Notes under the pieces: model-generated
What the model saw: the letters and a program-made list of their open reading frames with translations, nothing else
Told to the model about the DNA's origin: nothing
Databases searched by the model: none
Position numbers and translations under genes: made by a program
Origin: Harmonia axyridis
Lineage: Eukaryota > Arthropoda > Insecta > Coleoptera > Coccinellidae
Assembly (NCBI RefSeq): GCF_914767665.1
Contig: NC_059501.1
Location: 75,118,798-75,182,797, forward strand
DNA: 64,000 nt
Reading direction: 5' to 3'
Shown: positions 50,201 through 62,200 of the stretch, piece after piece
Position numbering within the stretch: the first letter of the stretch is position 1
How the letters are laid out: each line of letters opens with the position of its first letter

Positions 50201-53200
50201 CCAACGATTTCAATTGTTCTTTGTTATTAATTATAAGACAAAAATAGTTAATACAAACTTTCTTCGTTCCATATTATGGAATCATTATGGAATAAAGTTT
50301 ACATTTTACAATGGACATACTTGCTCTAAGTGGCCAGAATGTTGACAAGAATTATTTGAAAACATCAAATAGAATACTCACTTAATTATGATTCCCACAA
50401 TTATTGGTATTAGTAGTAAAAGCAAGAACAAGGCATACAAGGCATTTCCTCCAGATGAATCGTCTTCTTCAATTGTTTTTCCAGAATTAGTGGGAGGAGG
50501 AGTCATTGTTGGGTCCCCTAGGGTCAAATTTGAAATATTGTATATTGAATGTCGATATTTCGTCCTATACTTATTCAACATAACAATAAAAACATTATAA
50601 TATTCTGCTTCTTTCAAAGGTTTGTTGACGATGTCAACTTTCAGAATTGAATTATTTTTTATCTCATCCCCATTTCCAATTGTAAAATTCAGAATATTCG
50701 ATGAATTTTTTTTTACATCTAATGCTGCCACAATTCTAAGACGAGATCTTGATTCTAACGTTGTGTTCACTATTTGTTCAAGTTTCACTAGATTTGGATC
50801 TGTTGTCTCTGAAGCTTGGTCATTGATAATAATTAACACATATTTCTCAACATTACTTGAATGACTGACTTCAGTTTGGCTTGTATACAATGCTATGCTC
50901 ACTGTTGTCTTTGTATAATTCGTTACAAAAATTGTAGAATTATCCAATTCTGGACTTGGTGGGTAAGAACTGTCTTTCAATACTGCCGGATAACTGTCGT
51001 ACATATTGTTGACTGCAACAATTTTTATTGTAAAATCCTCAGCAGCGGGAATTTTTGCAATCTGAAAATCGATAAAGAAAAAATTCCGATTATTCTTTTC
51101 AGTCTATTCTCCAATGTTAATCATGATTGTGAACTGGGAAAAGAAGTTATAATTTTTATAAGGGAAGAAAGCGACTTATCATGACAACATGAAATAATAG
51201 CATATTGTGCAACAAGTGGGGAAAGACCAACTTTTCTCGCGAGTGAGGAAGTTTGTGGCACGAGCAAGAGAGGCGAGTGCCGCAAATACACGAGCGAGAA
51301 AAGGAATTTTCCTACAACTGCTATGAAAAGTATTCTTCATAGCTTACTCAATCTCAAAACTATGTATTGCTCATACTGTGGGAAATATTATGTTTTACGG
51401 CACTTTGCCCACACCTCACTTGGTAGACTAATGAAATTGGGCTTTTGAGCCGTTTTTATGAAAACGCAATAAATTAGCACATACTGTCAACAAAGGCCAT
51501 TTTGATTTGAATCAAGTCCATTACTTGAATTATTGAAATTTGTGCAGTTGTAGGAAAAGTATAGTGTGCAACAAGTAGAGAAAGTCCTTCTCTCGCTTAG
51601 GGTCCGTGCAGCACGACACGAGCGAGACAAACACAAACGAGCGAGAAAAGGACTTTCTCCACTTGTTGCGCACTATACTTTTCCTACAACTGCACAAATT
51701 TCAATAATTCAAGTAATGGACTTGATTCAAATCAAAATGGCCTTCGTTGACTTCTTCTTCTTCATGTGCCCTGTCAGTTTTGTCCGACGTTGGCGATCAC
51801 CATTGAGAATGCTTCTCGATCCTGTGCCATATGCAAAAGATGACCTGCATTTCTTATTCCGGTCCATTCTTGAATATTTCCGAGCCAGGAGGCTTGCCTT
51901 ATTCCTACACCCCTCTTTCCTTCTATTTTGCCGCTGATTATCAATTGCAGAATTCGATAGCGACTTCCCGTCATCACATGGCCCAGATAGGATATCTTCC
52001 TACGCTTGATGACATTAAGCAATTCTCTATTCTTGTTGGCTCTTCTTAACACTTCTTCATTTGTTTTGTGTGCTGTCCAGGGAATTTTGAGCAGACGTCT
52101 GTGTATCCACATTTCGAATGCTTCAATGCGGTTCAATGTTGACAGCTTGAAGGTCCATGTTTCGACACCATACAAAAGCACCGGGCAAACATTACACTTG
52201 ACCATTCTCTGCCTCAAGTCTAGGTTAAGGTGGTCATTACATAAAAAGGTCTTCATTTTTACAAAAGTGGTCTTGGCCATTGCTATTCTACGTTTAATCT
52301 CCATATCCGGATCCAGCTGGTCTGTAATTATAGACCCCAAATAAAGGAATTGGTTTACCCTTTCAATGGGATTTCAGTTCAATTTGAGTGAAGCATCCGG
52401 ATATGGGTTACGGCTACATACTAAAACACTTGACAGTATGTGCTAATTTATTGCGTTTTCATAAAAACGGCTCAAAAGCCCAATTTCATTGGTCGACCAA
52501 GCGAGATGTGGGCAAAGTGCCGTAAGAAATAATATTTCTCACAGTATGAGTAATACATAGTTTTGTAATTGAGTAAGCTATGAAGAATACGCTACTTTTC
52601 ATAGCAGTTGTAGGAAAAATGACCTTTGTTTAGTAGCCATTTCTCAACGATTGGTCCTTCCATTGAAATGTAGTGACTCTGTCTGCTCGCAGATGACGCT
52701 GTGCATTTTCGCGTCACACACACCATAGAACAAGTATATATATACTTACTCTATGTCACACACTTCGGCCCCTGCGGATTTGAAGGGGTCGTTGCAACGC
52801 AACAGTGTCACCTCTACTTGTTGATGAGACAGGGTGTGTCTTAGGCAGAGATCGCTGGAAAGCCTAACTGAAGTGTCCACCAGCGATCTCGGGACGAAAT
52901 ACCAAACCCCTGGGAGAGGTCGCACCTCGTAACTTGGCTCGAGAAAGACTCGCCAAAGAAAAATCGCCTTGTATCATTATTAGATTATCAATATGTTTCA
53001 TCATATCATACATTATACAACAATTTTTTTTTTGCGACCTTCACCCTTCACCTATAGAATTCGCTGAATTTTGAGTAATTTCAACTAATTTTAAGATAAC
53101 TTTGGTAGAAAAGATCTATGTTGTGAAAAATAAATGTATCATGTAACATAGAAATAATAGTCAGGTTCCTGAAATGCATAAGAACAAAAGTGAAGGCTCT

Positions 53201-56200
53201 AGGAATAATAACCTTACAGCTTCATTAAAATAAATTTTCAGTCACCTCCTACATGTAATGTACCTAGTAACTTAGTGTTTCTGCCGGATAGGGAATAAAA
53301 TCCCTTATCGAGTGTTTCTATACAGAGTCATCTCTTGTTTAAGAAATGATGGATGCAAACTCAATAGAATCAATAAGAATAAGAATTGATAGGCCAATTG
53401 AAAAGTCCCCGGTCTACCATAGTAAAACACATTTTTTTGGCAAAATTCTATTTCATTATTCAACCTAGTTGCCTTCGAGGGCGATACAGCGATTATACCG
53501 ATCTTCCAAATTTTCGATACCATTTTTGTAGTACTATTTGTCTTTCGCTTGAAAATAGGCCTCAGTTTCGGCGATTACTTTTTCACTGGCGCTGAATTCC
53601 TTTCCAGCGAGCATTCGAGGTCTGAGAACAGGAAAAAGTGATGATAGAGCTCTGACATTAAAACATTATACAGGCACTTTTTTACGTAGAATCCAGATTC
53701 GAATTTTGTAGAAATAAGTGAAAAGCATAGAAATAATCAGACTGACGGAAGGACACTGCTCTTGTTATAGAAAGCTCAATTTTTCTGTGTTCATCAACAG
53801 TTGAAACCATAGAAATATTGAGACTCTTAGGTGAAAAGAGGTTTTTGGCCATTTTCTATTATTTATATTAATTCAAATCATACGATGTTATACATTTTTG
53901 AAATCAGGAAAAATTAAGCTTTCAGAAAATGGCACAAAAATTGAGTGTTCCTATTTGAAAAAACATAACTTTGGATCATAGCTTCGTAATTAGAAACCCT
54001 TTCGAAAGTATGAGCACGCCACTGGATTTTTCGTAAAAAAGTGCCTCGATAATGTTTTAATTTCAGAGCTCTATCATCAGTATTAGCGGAGATATACATG
54101 TTTTTCGATATCGCCATTTTTCCAATTTTCGCTTATAACTCGACAACAAAAGAAGGTGGCCAAAAATGAATACTACCCTTGTTAGATTCTCAGAAAAAGA
54201 GACCGAGAATGGGGTATCAGATTTTGTCTATTTCATCTGGTTTAAAAGTTGTAGTGCTAAAACATCGAAATTTGCCCACCCTGTACAAATATTCCTGAAT
54301 GATATGATGTACACGTTCAGATGATATCTGCACAATGTCTGCTATCTCGATCAACTTCACTTTACGGTCATTCAAAATTATTTTGTGAACTTTTTTGATT
54401 TTTTCGTCGGTGACAGCCTCTTTTGAACGTCCACTGCATTCACCGTCTTCGGTGCTCATTTCACCACGTTCATACTTAGCATACCAATCAATGATGGTTG
54501 ATTTTCCTGGTGCAAACCCCGGAAACTCTTCATCATGCCAGGATTTTGCTTCAAACTCATTTTTCCTTTCAAAAAGCAATATTTTATCAGCACACGAAAT
54601 TATTTTTTTTCCATCTCTTTTCAAATAACAGAAGTAGCTACACTCACAACGCAATATCTCACAAACTAATGGTCAGACTACTGTCAAATTTTGACACGCA
54701 TCGTTTGAAGTTGGTACTAACTAAAAAAAAATCATATGGATTTGATACTAGCACCGCCTTCTGTGGATCAGACCGAGGACTTTACAATTGGCTCAATATA
54801 ACTTTACTTTTAGTATACCTTAAAACTATAAGTAAGATTCCATTTATGTGGTGGATACTTATACGTGGAAAATCCATTATTAGAAGTAATTGATATCTTG
54901 AAATATTGTAGAATTCCATTTGTCCTATTGGGATGATTCCAGAACACATCCATGGATGTAAAATTATTCCAATTGACGAACAAGTTGTATGGGGGTTCTG
55001 AAGCTATAAGAAAAAATAAATTATAAGAAATTTAAAAGCTATGCGGAAGTATGAATAAACTGACAGTTGTAAAAAAATTAATTGATAATAATCCGCGGTT
55101 TTCCTGAGTGCCACATAATCCATAATTATATCACACTTTCAAATGAATATATTTTTTGTTTGCAACAAATACTTAATTCCTCTTTTTCACTGTTTTTAAT
55201 TAATAGAAATCAATATTGAAAAATGAGGAAAACACTGATCAGATGCCGGGAGCATTTGAGTGCTAGGTCAACTCATGGAGAATATTATGTTTGATTGCAA
55301 GTGAATGACAGGGACGGCGCGAGCAATTTTGGCGCCTGAAGCAAAGAATTTTTTGGCGCCCCAGCCTGACCACCTTCATAACCCCCCTACCAAAAAAACA
55401 TCACCTGCTCCGATGAAAATACAGAACTTTCTACTTCCGATGAAGAATCTAGTAATCGTGCTTAAGAATATTAAAGTCTAGTGAATGAAGAACATTGAAA
55501 TATTTCAATATACAGGGTGGCCATTTGAAAACGAAACAGACGAGATTACAGACGAAATAAAGTTTTTCGATAGAAATGCTCGGACAGGTCGATTTCTGTT
55601 TCGAGGGGGACAACTTAAGATGTAGGTTACGGACGCATAGCGCTTCAACCCTTGCTACTACAACCCTCACCCCCAAATTTTGAATAGGGAAGATGGGGTG
55701 AGTGATACCTCATTTGAAAGGTATTTTTATACTGATTTCAGCACAGTCATTGTTTTTTCATTTTATGCATTAGTTCTCGAAATATTCTTAATTAAGTATT
55801 TGAAAATGAAGTAGTGTTTTCATGGCACTTGTAGTGTTTTGTGAAAAATCGACATTTTGAGCTTCAAAACAACCATGACTGTGGATTCCTTCCTAACTAA
55901 CTAACGCATGAATATTTCGAGAACTAATGCATAAAATGAAAAAACAATTACTGTGCTGAAATCAGTATAAAATTACCTTCAAATTGAGGTATCACTCACC
56001 CCATCTTCCCTATTCAAAAATTGGGGTGGGGGTTGTAGCAGCAAGGGTTGAAGCGCTATGCGTCCGTAACCTACATCTTGAGTTGTCCCCCTCGAAACAG
56101 AAATCGACCTGTCCGAGCATTCCTATCGAAAAACTTTATTTCGTCTGTAATCTCGTCTGTTTCGTTTTCAAATGGCCACCCTGTATAATATTATGCCGGG

Positions 56201-59200
56201 TTTCTCGAGGCTCTCCAATGAAATAAAACAGCTAATTACGCTGTAGGTATCTTGAATTATTCCTGGATTTCTACGACGCCGATGAAAATTGCGTGAGTAA
56301 TATACCTGATATTTACTCTCACAATACACAGCGTACGATCGATGAAAGATTGCCTATCATATTACAAGATATAAAGGGTGGTAGGGCATGCAAAGCTTCG
56401 AAACATAAATGGGATTAAAAAAATTAGTTCCGCTGAAAACATTTGGCATTTAACAGTAACTAGTTTCGAATGCAGAATCGTAGGAATTTTCCATATGTTG
56501 AATGTGTAAACAACTTCAAAATAGTTCGAAAGCGAAGATAGTGTTTTTTTTTCGTCTTTGTGAAATACATTTCATCCCTCTTTCAATTAGGGTAATAGGC
56601 AATGCTGCTGATTTTGGTTGGGTTGCCACGAGTTATTTATTGAACATGCGGCTTAGTAAAGACGGTTTGGAGATTTTTATTGCAGGGAATGTTGATAAAC
56701 TCAGCGAAGCGGATCAACATCATGTTGTTTTTGAGGATCAAGACTATATTTTTTTAGAGATATGAAAAGGAGGCAACAAACTGGGCTTAATTGCCGCCCC
56801 TCGAATAGAGGCGCCTGAAACAGTCGCTTCACTGTTTCGCCCCTAACGCCGGCCCTGGTGAATGATATAGTAATCAAGTAATCGAATAAAAACTTCTATT
56901 GAATAATTTAGGGAAACAAAATTTAAGATTAATTCTTATTGAAATTTTGAAGAATGTTGTAGTTGTTGGTTTTGAATATTAATTATATCTACTCACCTGT
57001 CTCTTGAACTAAAATATCGTTCACCCTACCAATATTGACATATTTAAATTTTTCCTTATTTGTGGCTTCAATCTGAAAATCAGAATCATCAATTATTGAT
57101 ATTGAATAAATAAAAATAATAAAATTTGAAATTTATATAACGTATTTAACGAAAATAGATATTCTTTTCATTCTATGATACACTGAAATCGTAAAAACTG
57201 GTTTTGGATCTTTCGAATATTTTCATGAATTACACAGAATGGTTTATAAAACTTGAAGTGAAAAAAATAAGTATACCAATTAAAATCAGCAGCCTGTTTG
57301 GGCATATGAATATTCTTCATCATAAATGAGGTGAATTTCATTCTTGAAAATTCGTCTCGCATTATTTTCAAAGTACCTAGTATTTAGAAATTAGTTTTAT
57401 GACATTGTTAATTTCTGGAGAACATCTTTAAGGGAGGTTTTGAAATTTTTATCGCACTGCAGATATTATACTTACAACAAAGATGCCTTAACGCCCTTAA
57501 CTTATGGTGAAATGGATACTTGCAGAAATTATAAATGAACCCTTGTAAATATTATCGTGCCGGCACTGGTTTCTTTTCAAATATATAGGGAATTACATAG
57601 GCGTAGAACTTTGCTTTCGCCGTTTTTTCCGAATTTCGAGACTTTATTGTAAAGAACTGGTTATGCATTTATGATTTATGAAAGTCCATCGCTGGCCACT
57701 ACTTTCTCCCATCTTTCGGGCAGCGTTCCAATCCCGTGTTGAAAAAACTGGTCATCTTTTGAAGCCATCCACGAATCGACCCAATTTTTTTCTTCTTCAG
57801 ACCGAAAGTGCTGTTCAGCCAAGTCGTGTGCCATTGATCGAAACAAGTGATAGACCGAGGGAGAAACGTCTGGAGAATACGGCGGGTGGGGTAGGACTTC
57901 CCATTTCAACGTTTCCAAGTATGTCTTGACCATTTTCACAACATGGGGTCGAGCATTGTCATGCTTTATAATCACTTTATCATGTCTCTCGTTGTATTTC
58001 AGCCGTTTATCTTTCAATGCTCGGCTCAAACGCATTAATTGCATTCGAAACGATCGCTTGTGATTGCTTCAGTCTGTTTTCTCATAATACATTACGCCGA
58101 GCTGGTCTCACTAAATACTGAGCATGACCTTGAAACCGGGATATCCCCATAATTTTATTTGCTTGGGATTATAGTAATGAACTTATTTTTCGTCTTCAGT
58201 CAGAATGCGATGCAGAAATTCCTTCCGTATGAGCCTTGCAAGCAGCTGTTCACAAGCAAACAAACGCTATTTAACATCTCTCGGCTTCAACTCGTACGGC
58301 GCCCAATTTCCTTGTTTCTGAATCATTCCCATGACTTTCAGGCGTTTTGAAATGGCTTGTTGCGTCACTCGCAATGATCCTGCCAATTCTTGTTGCGTTG
58401 ATTTCTGAATCATCTAAAACTTTCTCTCTTCCACCGTCATGCTGATCTTCTTCGTCGAAATCACCGTTCTTGAAGCCTTGAAGGCGATGAAACCACTCTC
58501 GGCACGTTCTTCCACTAATAGCGGCCTCGCCATAGGTCTTTGGGAGCATTCGATGAGCCTCAGCTGCAGATTTCATCATATTAAAGCAGAAAATTAAAAC
58601 CTTCCGTAAATGACGAGAATTTGGCTCGTAGGCTGACATGTTTAATCGAGATTTTATGACGCAGACACAAGTCGACTACTATTTCGATGACGTTATGTTA
58701 AAAATACCTAAGCTCATTGTATGACATTTACAATCTATTTCTTTCTACTACCATTTACCGCTACAGCCATCTATTGCAAAACAGCGGAAGCAAAGTTCTA
58801 CACAAATATTTTATCACAGATATTTATTATTCTTTGTTTACGAATTCGATGGAATGCAAGTACATAGTATGAATTCTATCAAAAAAGTACCGAAAATTGA
58901 TCAAATTTAGTTTGCAGTAGGTACTCTACTATATCTATACGCATGTAAAGTATTAACGCCATATATCTTATTTATTCGTTTATTGTGCTCAATTTCGTAA
59001 ACTTATCTCAACAAAAGCGTTTTTCAATTTTCACAATGGTTGGATATCTAATGGAAAATCGGTTTTGACTTTAGTTGTGAATGATTCAGTTGAGCCAGAT
59101 TTGTGGATTCATAGATGTACATCGCATATAAGGGCATAAGGCATCATACAAGATGGACATTGTGCATGAATATCTGGGTGAAAATTTGATCGAACTTTTT

Positions 59201-62200
59201 CCCCTAATATCAAAAAAAACCTGAGAACAGGAAGAAGTCTCTGGCGAATATAGTGGATGCAGAAGCAATTTGAAGCCCAATTCATGAAATTCTGCCATTG
59301 TTTTCATTGATTTGTGACACGGCGCATTGTCTTGATGAAACAGCACCTTTTTTTCTTCAAATGGGGCCGTTTTTTAACGATTTCATCCTTCAAACGATTC
59401 AATAACGCTATATAATAATCGCTGTTGATGGTCTGGTCCTTTTGGAGGTAATCAATGAATATTATACCTTGCGCGTCCCAGAATACTGATGCCTTAAACT
59501 TGTTAGCTGGCTGTTGTGTTTTTCCTCGCTTTGGATTCGGTTCATCGTGTGCAGTCCAATGAGCTGACCATCGATAGGACTCCGAGGTAAATTTATGGAG
59601 CCATATTTCATCCATTGTACATATCGACGCAAAAATTCAGGTTCATTGCACTTGAACAGCTTTAAACACTGCTCAGAATCATTAACACGTTGTTGATTTT
59701 GATCGATTGTGAGCTCGCGCGGCATCCATTTAGCACACAGCTTTCTTATGTACAAATATTCGTGAATAATATGATGTACACGTTCAGAATATATCTTCGC
59801 AATGTCTGCTATCTCGATCAACTTTACTTCACGGTCATTCAAAAAAAAAAAACTTTTTTGATGTTTTCGTCAGTAACAGATTCTTCTGTTCGTCCACTGC
59901 ATTCGCCGTCTTCGATGCTCATGTCACCACGTTTTAACTCAGCACACCAATCAATGATGGTTGATTTTCCTGGTGCAGACCCCGGATACTCTTCATCAAG
60001 CCAAGATTTTGCTTAAACTGTATTTTTTCCCTTCAAAAAGCAATATTATATCAGCACACGAAATTTTTTTTTTCATCTTTTTTCAAATAACAAAAGTAGC
60101 TACACTCACAACGCAATAGCTCACAAACTAATGGTCGGACAGCTGTCAAATTTTGATACGTATCGTTTGAAGGTTAGAACCAACTAAAAATCATATGGAT
60201 TTAATACTAGCACCGCCATCTGTGCATCAGACCAGAGACTTTTCAGTTAGCCTAATACATTACTTACCTCTAATGCTGTTTTTTCACCATAATATATTCC
60301 TTTTCCTTTAATTATATAACAGTGATACTCTGGCCAGATTTCACAATTTTGAGGGTAAAAAGTGCTTGTTCCTTCTTCATAAGTATTGAACGGACTTGAA
60401 TACACAGAAGTTATTTTATAATTAAAAATCTCTCCTGTAGGTGGATAAGGTGGGAGCCAACGTACCCAAATGAAAGCATATCCAGATGCTATCACAATGA
60501 TCTCCTTCAGTTTATTTGGAACTATAATAATAATAATGATTTCAACATTTGAATCTCCAATGGAAAAAATCCCTGTTTTTACCTGAAGGTTTCGTTTCAA
60601 ACATCCTTTCTTCTTTTAATTTACATTCCTCGTTTCTACAAAAGTATATTTCAGATTTGTATTTACAATAGGCCTGCAACGATCCCAATACCAGGGTTCC
60701 AACCAAGAATGTTGAAGTTTCATTACGCTCTTCAGTTTCCAAACACCATTCGCTTATACATCGAAATTTCACTTTGTAATTTAAGGCTCCAAGAAGCATC
60801 TGACATTTTATCTTTTCGAATTTGAAGTTGGCTGATTTTTCCACTGTTTCGTGAGTTATCTTCACTTGTTTGAAATCTTCCGAATCGTCGAAATGATCTA
60901 TGAATTATAAGGCACTACATAAATATAGTCATAATTATCTACATCATTATGCGATCTAGGAAAGCGAAAAAAATTGGTTTAGTTCTGAAGAAAAAAAGTT
61001 TTCAGAAGATTTAGTGATTTCATTTCAATACTGAAATAAAATTTAAAAAGAGCGATTTCCACTGAAATATTTGTGAAATTATATTGTTTTCATTTTATTT
61101 ATAATATATTTTATTTTATATTCATAAAAATTAAATTAACATTAAATATGCAATAGTGAAAGCATTCGTTTATTCATGAGCCTATTGCGCCCTTCAAGGC
61201 CATAGAACTATGTGGTTTCCAAGGATCAATTGGCGCATGAATGAACGAGCGCTCAAAAGCTACTTAGTGATCTAATTTTGTCAAAGATATTCGACGGTTT
61301 TGACGCCGCTACAACAAATAATTTAGCTCAAGGCTTGCAATTTTTACTCTATATCTATATACATGCAGAATTTCTAGCTCGAATGTACTGTAACTAAAAT
61401 AAATATGATCTTTTCGTATTGATATTGTGCTTGAATTCTCTTCGGTATGAAACGATTATTCTCGAATTTTCCCTGATTGTGATTTTGTGATCTGCATAAA
61501 ATTTTGCACGGGGTTTGAGATTGTTATTTCATATAAATGTAAGCAATCTCAACTGCGTCGGTTCTGCCATGACGGAAATATTATATAAATTTTTTTGATA
61601 TTCTAGTCTAATTTTCTATGGTACCTACTGGCATACGTTCAACATGAAATTTTGTATCTCGAAAATTTCGAGATATCCACAATTTTATATAGAGTTTTCC
61701 GATTGGAATGATAACAATTGCAAAAGGTAATAATGGCAACACTGTATCATTTTTTTTATATTTCTTACGTCATTTATGTTCAGTAGGTTATGCTATTTTC
61801 TCATGGAAAGATACACTCTTCAACGTTAAGAAATTGTTGAAGTGTTTCATCAACGACGACATTTTCAGTTAATCGACTCAATGTTCGTTGTATTGTAGAC
61901 AAATAATGAGTCCATCAACTGAATTAATTTTTCTTAAATTTCTATATGTATTCACAAATGAGCAAGTTCTTGAAGCGTATATTATTCCAAGATTAAATGA
62001 CATAATCTACCGAATACGAATAAGAAAACAAATGTCAAAAATACTACACACTTTAAGCTATATCATTCCTATTGGAAAAACCTTTATAACGGTTTCGTCA
62101 AGCTTTTAACTTACATATATAATTCTTTTTTTTTTTTTAATTCATTTAAGGTATTCTCAAAGACGGTTCTAGCTGATAAAATACTCACCTATTCCTTCAG

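Larger units (their letters stand above)
51203..52618. repeat. Alternating array of modules 2-1-2-1, carrying a LINE
   Basis: Module 2 (51203-51305), module 1 (51310-51560), module 2 (51560-51680), inverted module 1 (51675-52618). The last module is interrupted by the LINE at 51752-52429. Units join at TTTTCCTACAACTGC or TATAGTGTGCAACAAGT borders. No gene belongs to the modules. Confidence 0.78.
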
